Source: Clostridium folliculivorans
GTDB taxonomy: Bacteria; Bacillota; Clostridia; Clostridiales; Clostridiaceae
Direction of reading: 5' to 3'
DNA length: 64,000 nt
NCBI RefSeq assembly: GCF_024341905.1
Contig: NZ_BQXY01000012.1
Location: forward strand, 1 to 64,000
A program made the position numbers and the translations under genes. Below the pieces are notes generated by a model. That model saw only the letters and a list, made by a program, of their open reading frames with translations, did no database searches and was not told the DNA's origin. This document shows, piece after piece, positions 35,063 to 43,027 of this stretch. How positions within the stretch are numbered: the first letter of the stretch is position 1; every line of letters begins with the position of its first letter.

Positions 35063-36787
35063 ATGAATCTAAACAGTCAATCTTTATTTTATCCACCACA
35101 GCCTGACAATCCTAATGATAATGATAGAAATTTTCTGTCCCAATATGCGTTGGGAGAAAGAGGGAGGTCTGTAGACTTTAATTTTGTTAAGAAAATTATG
35201 TCTCCACCAGAACAGATAACAAACTATGCTAAACCAGGCGAATTTAAAAATGTAAAAGTTGCTATATTAGGTGGTGGACTAGCAGGACTTTCTGCAGCTT
35301 TTGAATTAAGGAAAATAGGTTTTGATATTACAATTTATGAAGCCTTAGAAGACAGAGTTGGTGGAAGAGTATATACATACTACTTTAATGAGCAGGAAAA
35401 TTTATATCATGAATTTGGACCAATGAGAATACCTGTTACTCATGAAACTGTATGGCATTATTTAAACTTGTTCAAGCTACCAACTAGACCTTTTATACAA
35501 TACAGCGAAAATAGCTTTATATACTATAGAAATGCAACAGCCAGAAACGATCGAAACGGCTCTAATGTTATGAAAAATATTTATCCGAAATTTGACCTGA
35601 AGCCGAATGAACGAAATACAAACTGGCAGAGATTGCAGGAAATCGCTTTAGATAGTCACTTGCTTTATGCTTCACCTGAAGTAAGGGCTGAAACCATACA
35701 AGTGAAGCCTTATTATAATGAAAGAACACTCATGTGGAGTGATAACTCTAGTATGAAGATGATGGAATCAACTGGATTAAGTCAGGAAGCAATCGCACTC
35801 GTTTCAAACTTTTCTTCTTTACTTTATGGAAACATATATAATAGCTATGTTGATTTTATTGAAGAGAGTTATCCAGCAGATCTGGCATACTTGTACGAGA
35901 TACCTGGTGGAATGATGAATTTTCCAAAGGCATTTATCAAATCTTTTAATGATCAAAATCCAACAAAAGAGTATCTTGGTATAGATAAAACAGAGCTTGG
36001 TAAGGTAGAATATAAGTCTGGCTGCTGGGTTAACGATATAGGCTTCGATAATTTAAGTCAAAATGTAGTTATAAATTATGAAAACACAAAGCTTAAAGAC
36101 AATTTGAAAGAAAAATTTGACTATGTAGTATGTGCCATTCCATTCTCATCACTTAGAAACGTTAATATTGATCCTTTGTTTAGCAATCTGAAAATGAGAG
36201 CAATTAGAGAAGTTCATTATACTCCTTCACAGAGAACCCTGCTCTTATGTAAGGAACGATTCTGGGAAAAACAAGGTATTGTTGGAGGTGGATCTTTTAC
36301 TGATCTTCCAATTGCATCAATTTGGTATCCTTCAGATCATGCTAAATACATTAATAGTTCAAATAGCATAGGAAACCAACTTAATAATCTGCCATCTAAC
36401 GAACCAGGAGTACTTTTAGGTTCATATAATTTTGGGCAAGATGCTATTCGCTTTAGCAATCTTCCTGAAGAGAAATTATTTAGTGAATTAAAAAGAGAAA
36501 TTGAAATGGTACATGGCCTGTCTGTGGGGTATCTTGATAATATAATTGAGGGACATAAGACAGTTGCATGGGATAAAGAGCCATCATTTAGAGGAGCGCT
36601 AACCTTTTTTCAAACTGAACAAAAGAGATTATTTTCATATACAATGACTCTTCCTGAGTATAACAATAGAGTGTTTTTCGCCGGAGAACATGTATCTGCA
36701 GTCCATAGATGGATGCAAGGAGCTTTACAAAGTGGGATGAAGGCTGCTAATGATTTAACGATATCTTGCAAAATGCATGGCAGATGA
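35063..36787 (+). CDS. Flavin amine oxidase / L-amino-acid oxidase-like
   Basis: An FAD enzyme of 574 residues. KVAILGGGLAGLSAAFELRK (about residues 68-87) is the Rossmann dinucleotide motif, ending in YEALEDRVGGRVYT, the GG-R-x-x-[S/T] doublet. The C-terminal RVFFAGEHVSAVHRWMQGAL (about 540-560) is the second FAD signature, as in L-amino-acid and monoamine oxidases. The first 60 residues form the extra N-terminal segment usual in bacterial LAAO-like proteins. There is no signal peptide. It is monocistronic. An oxygen-using oxidase is unusual in a strict anaerobe, so the acceptor may differ. Confidence 0.87.
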   Translation: MNLNSQSLFYPPQPDNPNDNDRNFLSQYALGERGRSVDFNFVKKIMSPPEQITNYAKPGEFKNVKVAILGGGLAGLSAAFELRKIGFDITIYEALEDRVGGRVYTYYFNEQENLYHEFGPMRIPVTHETVWHYLNLFKLPTRPFIQYSENSFIYYRNATARNDRNGSNVMKNIYPKFDLKPNERNTNWQRLQEIALDSHLLYASPEVRAETIQVKPYYNERTLMWSDNSSMKMMESTGLSQEAIALVSNFSSLLYGNIYNSYVDFIEESYPADLAYLYEIPGGMMNFPKAFIKSFNDQNPTKEYLGIDKTELGKVEYKSGCWVNDIGFDNLSQNVVINYENTKLKDNLKEKFDYVVCAIPFSSLRNVNIDPLFSNLKMRAIREVHYTPSQRTLLLCKERFWEKQGIVGGGSFTDLPIASIWYPSDHAKYINSSNSIGNQLNNLPSNEPGVLLGSYNFGQDAIRFSNLPEEKLFSELKREIEMVHGLSVGYLDNIIEGHKTVAWDKEPSFRGALTFFQTEQKRLFSYTMTLPEYNNRVFFAGEHVSAVHRWMQGALQSGMKAANDLTISCKMHGR

Positions 36788-36807
36788 ATGGAATATTTCA
36801 ATTTTTG

Positions 36808-36848
36808 AGCAATTGATACTATTTTAGTATCAACTGCTTGTTTTTTTT
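36808..36848 (+). terminator. Terminator after the oxidase gene
   Basis: AGCAATTGATACT and AGTATCAACTGCT pair around ATTTT and are followed by eight T. The remaining 240 bp before the OPT gene are AT-rich, with a TATAAT at 37054-37059 whose -35 box is weak. Confidence 0.85.
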
Positions 36849-37092
36849 GTAGGATTAAATCTAATTAATTGATACAAATTATTATTAGAATGGTCTATTT
36901 CATATATGTTGAATTGAAATTTAAATAATATTTTGCGTTAAAAATTTGATAATTGAAAAAGTAAATGTATAGTTTTTGCAATTATCTCAAATTAATTAGT
37001 GAATTAATTCCTCCTTAAAAATTCATAAAGATACAACTATTTAGAAACCGTGTTATAATCATCTAGGGGCAAAATTAAAGGAGGCACATCTT

Positions 37093-39012
37093 ATGGATAA
37101 AAAATTATCAAAAGATGCATATGGTGGCGTAGCTGGTAAAGACTATGTTCCTTATATTTCTACGGGATCTAAATCTGGTGGAAACGTTGTAGTGTTAACA
37201 ATCGGTATTATATTAGCAGTTTTATTCGCAGCATCAACTGCCTATTCAGGCATGAAATCTGGTCTTACTGTTGCTGCAGGTATACCTGGATCTATAATAG
37301 GTTCTGGTTTTATAGCTGCATTTGCAAAGAAAAAAGGTATACTAGGTAAAAACTTAGTACAAGGTATGGCAAGTGGTGGAGAATCAGTTGCTAGTGGTGT
37401 AATTTTCGTATTACCTGCAATTCTTTTAATAGGAGCTAAAGTTAGTTTTATTGAAGGTTTTGCAGTGGGAGCAGCTGGAGTTTTATTCGGTCTTGGAATA
37501 GCTTCACTTGTTTACAACTACTTAATCGTTGAAGAACACGGTAAGTTAATGTATCCAGAATCAATGGCTATATCTGAAACACTTGTTGCTTCAGAAGGTG
37601 CTGGGGATTCAATGAAATTCATGGGGATTGGTTTTGGAATAGGTGGAATTATAACTGTTATAACTAGCTCATTCTTGAACTTAGTTAACAATGTTGTAAG
37701 TTATGTAAATGAAACGTTCTACAAGTGGAAGTTTGAAATTGAGGTTAATCCTCTATTATTAGGTATTGGATTCATAGTTGGTATGGAAGTTTCTATAACA
37801 ATGTTTGCAGGAGCTTTATTATCTAACTTTGGTATTATGCCTTTAATAGGTTATTTTGCTGGACTTGGAAAAGATGGCGTAAACGTATGGAATAATCCAA
37901 GTGTTGCTATAAACGCAATGCAAGTTAAGAATATTGCTGGTAGCTATGTAAAATACATCGGAGCAGGTATGATGCTTTCAGGTGGTATAATAGGTGCTAT
38001 AAAGCTTATCCCTACTATAGTTTCTTCTATAAAAGAAACCCTTAACGCTAAAGGATCAAAGGGTGGTAATGGTTCATCTGTTGCAAACATACTATTACTT
38101 GGTGGCATAGTATTAGGTTTTGTAGCAGGATTCCTAGCATCTGGTGGTAATGTAGCAATGGCACTACTTGGTGCAGTTTTATCTTTATTCTTATCATTAC
38201 TATTTGTAATAGTTTCAGGTCGTTTAACTGGTACTATAGGAACTTCAAACCTTCCTGTATCAGGTATGACTATAGCTTCTATAGTTGTTGTAACATCATT
38301 ATTTGTTGCAATGGGCTGGAAAGATGTTGCTAGTAATAAGGCTCTACTTTTATTTGGTACATTTATAGTTACTGCTATATCAGTAGCTGGTGGTTACTCA
38401 CAATCACAAAAGGTTACATATATAATAGGTGGAGATAAAAAGGAAATGGACAAGTACTTTGCTATAGCTGGAGTTCTTGGTGTTGCAGTGGTTGTTGGTA
38501 CAATATTATTACTTTCAGGCCAACTATCAATGACTGGAGACAATGTTCCATTTGCTTTACCACAAGCTAACTTAATGTCAACATTAACTGCTGGTATAAT
38601 GTCAGGTCAATTACCTTGGGTTATGATATTTGTTGGTGTTGTTATGGGATTATTCTTATTCCTATTAAACCTTCCTATAATGGCAATAGCTATAGGTTTC
38701 TATTTACCAATATCTACAACTACTATAATCTTAATAGGAGCATTAGTTAGATTATTTGTAGAAAAGACTTCTAAGTCTGAAAAAGATAAAGAGGCTAAGG
38801 TTTCTAATGGTATAAGCTTATCTTCAGGACTAGTTGCTGGAGGTTCTATACTAGGACTTGTAGGTATAATATTCCAAGTGTCAGGTCTTCTAAAAGGTAC
38901 TGAACCAACTGGATTCGCAGGTACTAATGGAATGGCATTTATAGTACTAGCTGCTTTAGTAATAGCTACTATAATACCTATAATGAAGAGTAAGGCAAAA
39001 GATGTTAAATAA
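37093..39012 (+). CDS. OPT-family oligopeptide/metal-chelate transporter
   Basis: A 639-residue integral membrane transporter with about fifteen helices. It belongs to the bacterial OPT group that moves small peptides or iron-peptide chelates by proton symport: AASTAYSGMKSGLTVAAGIP near residue 60, the ASGGESVASGVIFVLPA segment near 95, and LMYPESMAISETLVASEGAG near 155 are conserved in that group. AAGGAGG precedes the ATG. Its 3' end overlaps the PqqD-like gene by 11 bp, so the two are translationally coupled. Codon use is notably regular (TCA, ACT, GGT), suggesting good expression. Confidence 0.9.
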   Translation: MDKKLSKDAYGGVAGKDYVPYISTGSKSGGNVVVLTIGIILAVLFAASTAYSGMKSGLTVAAGIPGSIIGSGFIAAFAKKKGILGKNLVQGMASGGESVASGVIFVLPAILLIGAKVSFIEGFAVGAAGVLFGLGIASLVYNYLIVEEHGKLMYPESMAISETLVASEGAGDSMKFMGIGFGIGGIITVITSSFLNLVNNVVSYVNETFYKWKFEIEVNPLLLGIGFIVGMEVSITMFAGALLSNFGIMPLIGYFAGLGKDGVNVWNNPSVAINAMQVKNIAGSYVKYIGAGMMLSGGIIGAIKLIPTIVSSIKETLNAKGSKGGNGSSVANILLLGGIVLGFVAGFLASGGNVAMALLGAVLSLFLSLLFVIVSGRLTGTIGTSNLPVSGMTIASIVVVTSLFVAMGWKDVASNKALLLFGTFIVTAISVAGGYSQSQKVTYIIGGDKKEMDKYFAIAGVLGVAVVVGTILLLSGQLSMTGDNVPFALPQANLMSTLTAGIMSGQLPWVMIFVGVVMGLFLFLLNLPIMAIAIGFYLPISTTTIILIGALVRLFVEKTSKSEKDKEAKVSNGISLSSGLVAGGSILGLVGIIFQVSGLLKGTEPTGFAGTNGMAFIVLAALVIATIIPIMKSKAKDVK

Positions 39013-39352
39013 TAATGAAGATGTTTTAAATATAATATATAAAATATCCGACTCAATTGAATATGAGGTTGATGAAGAAGGCGTTGTAACTATAATGATA
39101 AAACAAAATCATAAGGTCCAAAACTTCTTTAGAAAACTTAAATTCAGAATTCCGGAGTATAGAAAACTTTCTCTAGATGAATATGGAAGTTGGATATTTT
39201 TACAGATAGATGGCAAGAAAAGTGTAAAAGATATCGGGGAAAGTCTAGAAGTAAAGTATGGTGATGCAGTTCACCCGCTTTACGAAAGATTATTATTATT
39301 CCTAAACCATATAGACACTAATTGTCACTATATAGAAAAAATAAATTTATAA
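39002..39352 (+). CDS. PqqD-like peptide-binding domain protein
   Basis: 116 residues with the PqqD winged-helix fold: a beta-rich start (YEVDEEGVVTIMIKQ), then LSLDEYGSWIFLQIDGKKSV, KDIGESLEVKYG and the last helix (YERLLLFLNHID). PqqD proteins hold the substrate peptide for radical-SAM enzymes in ribosomal peptide maturation. Here no radical-SAM gene or precursor peptide is visible; instead the ATG lies inside the end of the OPT transporter gene. A role in handling the transporter's peptide cargo is possible but unproven. Confidence 0.82.
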   Translation: MLNNNEDVLNIIYKISDSIEYEVDEEGVVTIMIKQNHKVQNFFRKLKFRIPEYRKLSLDEYGSWIFLQIDGKKSVKDIGESLEVKYGDAVHPLYERLLLFLNHIDTNCHYIEKINL

Positions 39353-39396
39353 TACATCTGCTGGCACTTTCTAATTAAGTGACAGCAAAACATAAA

Positions 39397-39433
39397 AGGT
39401 TCACTGAAGTAATATTATTCAGTGAACTTTTTT
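39397..39433 (+). terminator. Terminator of the OPT-PqqD operon
   Basis: GGTTCACTGAA pairs with TTCAGTGAAC and is followed by six T. The stem core TCACTGAA..TTCAGTGA is the same as in repeat R2 copy 1, probably by chance or shared origin. Confidence 0.83.
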
Positions 39434-39637
39434 GCATATTTGCATGAGGAAACTTATAGGTAAATAATCTTTTTCCAACACCTCTTTAAGTAGTTTTAAT
39501 AAATTTTTATAAGTGATATGGTAAAATATGTAGTAAACATACATAAACAAAATCGGAAACTATATAATATAGCATATGGTTTTATTAATAAGATTAATAT
39601 TTTTATGTGAAAATCAATATTAAGGAAGTGTGTGGGT

Positions 39638-40180
39638 TTGATTAAGGAGAAGTATGCCAATAAACCAGGTTGGACAAGAGTCTTAAAAAGAAAATTTACC
39701 ACGAGATATTTCAAAAATGATGATTTTGAAGGATATGTATCGGTAACTCGTATAGAAAAAGTAAGAGAACCTTTAATTAAAAACATGTTAGGAAAAGATT
39801 ATTGTTTAGTGGATGATGGGTACATATGGCTTGAAATAGTGCCTTTTAAAGGCAATTATTGCATGACCACCATGTATGATAGTAATAAAGAAATAGTACA
39901 GTGGTATTTTGATATTACTAGAAAAAAAGGTCTTACTGATGAGGGAATTCCATTTTTTGAAGATCTATTTTTAGATGTGGTTGTATTGCCTGATTCCAAT
40001 GTCCTTCTACTTGATGAAAATGAGCTTAAGGATGCATTTGATAAAGGTGAGATAACACAACAGGAATTTGATATGGCTTATACGGAAGCTAAAGAAATCA
40101 TGAATAATATTGCAGTAGATGTAAATAAGTTATCAGATTTTAGTAATAAATATTTAAATGAATTTTTTTTAATGAAATAA
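39638..40180 (+). CDS. DUF402 domain protein
   Basis: About 180 residues. The central part (DDGYIWLEIVPFKGNYCMTT, MYDSNKEIVQWYFDITRKKG, FFEDLFLDVVVLPDSNVLLL) is the DUF402 beta-barrel with its W-Y-F-D and D-L-x-L-D-V-V acidic residues. Family members hydrolyse nucleoside di- or triphosphates or act as RNase-linked domains. The C-terminal helical tail begins with LDENELKDAFDKGEITQQEF. TTG 39638 is favoured: AAGGAAG lies nine bases upstream of it and only three before the alternative GTG 39632. Cytoplasmic, monocistronic. Confidence 0.83.
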   Translation: MIKEKYANKPGWTRVLKRKFTTRYFKNDDFEGYVSVTRIEKVREPLIKNMLGKDYCLVDDGYIWLEIVPFKGNYCMTTMYDSNKEIVQWYFDITRKKGLTDEGIPFFEDLFLDVVVLPDSNVLLLDENELKDAFDKGEITQQEFDMAYTEAKEIMNNIAVDVNKLSDFSNKYLNEFFLMK

Positions 40181-40185
40181 AATTA

Positions 40186-40214
40186 TATTAATTCTTTGCG
40201 TAAGCTCATTAAGG
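40186..40214 (+). repeat. Dispersed repeat R3, copy 2
   Basis: TATTAATTCTTTGCGTAAGC plus TCATTAAGG; nearly identical to 55578-55606 on the other strand and to 22375-22403. Confidence 0.6.
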
Positions 40215-40307
40215 ATGAACAACTCTACTCCTAAAAATATTAAAGTTAGTTAAGTCTAGATACTTCAATGGTTTTAGGAGCTTTTATGTATATACAATGA
40301 AAATATA

Positions 40308-40357
40308 AGTTGAACTTTCAACTAAATTAGGATATGTTATTAGTTGAAAGTTCAACT
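40308..40357 (+). promoter_or_regulatory. MarR promoter with twin operators
   Basis: Two 16-bp palindromes, AGTTGAACTTTCAACT (40308-40323) and AGTTGAAAGTTCAACT (40342-40357), share the half-site AGTTGAA. Between and over them lie TTGAAC (-35, 40310-40315) and TATGTT (-10, 40333-40338) with a 17-bp spacer. One operator covers the -35 box, the other the start region. Binding of the downstream MarR protein would shut the promoter. Confidence 0.88.
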
Positions 40358-40384
40358 AATAATTAACTGTTATGAGGGAGTAAA

Positions 40385-40822
40385 ATGAAAGAATTAGATT
40401 GTAGAGTATTGAGATTTTTAGGAACGATATATAGGGCTACAAACTCCAAAGCCGATTATAAATATAAGCAGTTTGATCTACAAAAAGGGCAATATATGTT
40501 TTTGACTAGAATTTGTGAAAATCCAGGAATTAATTTTGTAGACTTATCAAATATGTTAAAGGTTGATAAAACTACAACTACAAAAGCGGTTCATAAGCTT
40601 ATTGAGATTGGTTACTTAAATAAAGAACAAGATGAAAAAGATAAGAGAGAATACAAATTAAATCCTAGTAAAAAGGGATTAGAAGTATATGAATTTATAC
40701 TTGAAGAAGAAAGAAAACAACTTGAAATATCCTTAAAAGGTTTTAGCGAGGAAGAAAAGAGGTTAGCTACTGAATTAATAGTAAGAATGAGCGACAATAT
40801 AGAAGAATATTGGATAAAATAA
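40385..40822 (+). CDS. MarR-family transcriptional regulator
   Basis: 145 residues with the MarR winged helix: YMFLTRICENPGINFVDLSN, MLKVDKTTTTKAVHKLIEIG (recognition helix) and the wing EQDEKDKREYKLNPSKKG. Terminal helices make the dimer. GAGGGAG precedes the ATG. Its own promoter carries two matching palindromes, so it is autorepressed. The YczE-like membrane gene starts 21 bp later and is under the same control. Confidence 0.91.
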   Translation: MKELDCRVLRFLGTIYRATNSKADYKYKQFDLQKGQYMFLTRICENPGINFVDLSNMLKVDKTTTTKAVHKLIEIGYLNKEQDEKDKREYKLNPSKKGLEVYEFILEEERKQLEISLKGFSEEEKRLATELIVRMSDNIEEYWIK

Positions 40823-40843
40823 AGAACGAAGGATAGTGGAAGC

Positions 40844-41497
40844 ATGAAAAAGTTATTAAGTATGATGTTAAGATTAACACTAGGATTTTTCTGCTGTGCA
40901 GCAGGAACTGTAATGGCTTTAAATTCTAAGCTTGGGCTAAGTCCATGGGATGTATTCCATCAAGGCTTAACAAACGTAATTGGAATAACTATTGGACAGG
41001 CTAGTATTTTAGTTGGGATAGTTGTAGTAATTATAGCAAGTATATTAGGAATTAAAGTTGGACTCGGAACTATTGCTAATATGATAGTAATTGGATGCTT
41101 CATTGATTTGATAATATATATTAAGATCATTCCTGTTTGTAATAATTTAGTTGCAGGAACAATAATGATGATTGGTAGTTTGTTTGTAAGTGCAGTAGGT
41201 AGTTATTTATACATAGGATGCGGCATGGGGTGTGGACCAAGGGATGGGCTCATGATTGCGTTAGTGAAGCTTACTGGTAAACCTATAAGCCTAATAAGGT
41301 TTTTCATTGAGATGGGAGCTTTAATAATAGGTTGGTCTTTAGGAGGTTTTGCTGGAGTTGGAACCTTTATAACTGCCTTTACAGTAGGATATTGTGTTCA
41401 AATGGTTTATAAGATATTTAAATTTGATGTAAAATCATTAAGTCATAGAAATATTAAACAAGGGGTTATATATATTAATCAGTGTTTATTAGGATAA
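40844..41497 (+). CDS. YczE/YyaS/YitT-family membrane protein
   Basis: 217 residues with five to six hydrophobic helices. LGFFCCAAGTVMALNSKLGL, then SPWDVFHQGL is the family hallmark at the N-terminus, and GCGMGCGPRDGLMIALVKLT (about residues 125-144) the second conserved loop. Members are uncharacterised inner-membrane proteins; Bacillus YczE affects surfactin production. It is co-transcribed with a MarR repressor, which suggests export or resistance linked to a small molecule. Confidence 0.87.
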   Translation: MKKLLSMMLRLTLGFFCCAAGTVMALNSKLGLSPWDVFHQGLTNVIGITIGQASILVGIVVVIIASILGIKVGLGTIANMIVIGCFIDLIIYIKIIPVCNNLVAGTIMMIGSLFVSAVGSYLYIGCGMGCGPRDGLMIALVKLTGKPISLIRFFIEMGALIIGWSLGGFAGVGTFITAFTVGYCVQMVYKIFKFDVKSLSHRNIKQGVIYINQCLLG

Positions 41498-41587
41498 AGT
41501 TCATGATGAATATAGCATAGAAATGATATGGCAAAATATTGTGTGAGCATCTTGGAAGCAAGCCACCAAGTAAAGCACTTAAACTAT

Positions 41588-41625
41588 AAAACTCTTACCT
41601 AAATTAATAGGTAAGAGTTTTATCA
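41588..41625 (+). terminator. Terminator of the MarR-YczE operon
   Basis: AAACTCTTACCT pairs with AGGTAAGAGTTT around AAATTAAT, followed by TATCAT. Confidence 0.78.
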
Positions 41626-41762
41626 TATAAAGATTTTTTTGTCTAATAAAGCTGTTATAATTAAATTTAACTATAAGAGAAATTGAATCCTTTAATACCA
41701 CAACTAATATCAAAAGAAAATATTGTGGTTGTGTTACTATTTTGTAAAAGGAGGAATACCAA

Positions 41763-42842
41763 ATGATAACTAGTGATATGAAAAAAATACTAGATTATGT
41801 GGAACAGAATTTAGATGAAGACTTTTCTTTAAATGACTTGGCAAGTAATTGCAATTTTTCACCTTATTATTGTTCCGTTATTTTTCATAAATATTTTGGT
41901 GAAACCATGAAAAGTTATGGACAAAAACGCCGACTTGTTTGTGCTGCGAATGAACTTAAAGATACAAATAACAGAATTGTTGAGATTGCAATAAAATATG
42001 GTTATTCATCACAAGAGGCATTTTCAAGAGCATTTTCTTTGATGTTTGGAGTATCACCTAAAAGATTTCGTGAAAATCCTAAGCCACTTGCTGCTTATCA
42101 AAAAAATAGTCATCCTCCAATCAAAAACAAGGAGAACACAGCTATGAAAAATGAAACTATTAAAAATGTGCAAAGTCAAATCAAAAGAGATTATCCATTT
42201 AAAACCTTACATATTTTAAATGGACTAAATATGCTTAATTTTTTTCGAAAAAATCAGTTGATTAATAAAAATGAAGCCTATGTTCCATTTAATGAAGCTA
42301 TGTGCTGGGGAGAAACCGCAGAAGAAATTTTCTCGCCGGAATTTATAGAAAAAAGGACTCGTTCTTTAAAATCTACACTTGAAGAATATAAAAAGATTGT
42401 TATAGAGCCGTTAAAACCTCTGTTTGACGAAGAATTTGACATTATTGTTTTATGGTTTGGTGATGATATGTTCTGTCAGATGAATTTAATAACGATACTT
42501 GCCTTTTTGGAACAAATTCATTTTAAAGGTGATGTGCTTTTCTGCATGGCGGAAGAGCAAACTGATACAATGTTACCTGATGCCTTTGAAATTGATATAG
42601 AGAATTATACAGAAATCTATAAAACCATAATGTGTTATAGAAAAAAGTGTGATATAAAGTTGCTGCCGGTTACTTATCAAGCAATGAATTTATATCTTAC
42701 CTATAGAGAAGAGAATAGTGATATTAAACGTTATATCAAAAATTATATTAATAAGGAAGATCTCATAAAAGATTTACTTACATTATTTCCTCAGTACGGG
42801 CTTGGAGATTTACAGTATAAATGGATGATTGAGGAGATTTAA
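41763..42842 (+). CDS. AraC-family regulator fused to a DUF1835-like domain
   Basis: Residues about 1-108 are the AraC double HTH (FSLNDLASNCNFSPYYCSVIF and IAIKYGYSSQEAFSRAFSLM, with GVSPKRFRE). A linker follows. Residues about 145-359 resemble DUF1835: LHILNGLNMLNFFRKN, NEAMCWGET, an RTRSLKSTLEEY helix and the hallmark DIIVLWFGDDMFCQMNL, which in DUF1835 reads x-I-V-L-W-F-G-x-D-x-x-x-Q. DUF1835 is normally a stand-alone or DUF3658-linked domain. AAAGGAGG precedes the ATG. It may sense a nucleotide-like ligand; that is inference. Confidence 0.8.
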   Translation: MITSDMKKILDYVEQNLDEDFSLNDLASNCNFSPYYCSVIFHKYFGETMKSYGQKRRLVCAANELKDTNNRIVEIAIKYGYSSQEAFSRAFSLMFGVSPKRFRENPKPLAAYQKNSHPPIKNKENTAMKNETIKNVQSQIKRDYPFKTLHILNGLNMLNFFRKNQLINKNEAYVPFNEAMCWGETAEEIFSPEFIEKRTRSLKSTLEEYKKIVIEPLKPLFDEEFDIIVLWFGDDMFCQMNLITILAFLEQIHFKGDVLFCMAEEQTDTMLPDAFEIDIENYTEIYKTIMCYRKKCDIKLLPVTYQAMNLYLTYREENSDIKRYIKNYINKEDLIKDLLTLFPQYGLGDLQYKWMIEEI

Positions 42843-42855
42843 TAATAATTAAAAT

Positions 42856-42882
42856 GGGGAGAAATATAAATTATTTCTCCCC
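42856..42882. terminator. Strong hairpin after the AraC-DUF1835 gene
   Basis: GGGGAGAAATA (42856-42866) pairs with TATTTCTCCCC (42872-42882). The T-run is missing, so it may stabilise mRNA ends rather than terminate. Confidence 0.55.
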
Positions 42883-43027
42883 TCACTTATATTATATCAT
42901 ATTTAAAAATCTAAATATAGACTGTTTCTTTTTACCCCATTTTGCTAAGATGTTATAGCGATAGTCTTTAAGTTATGATTAGGTTAAGGCTTGGCGCATC
43001 TATAATTGAGGTATTGGAGGGGTATTC

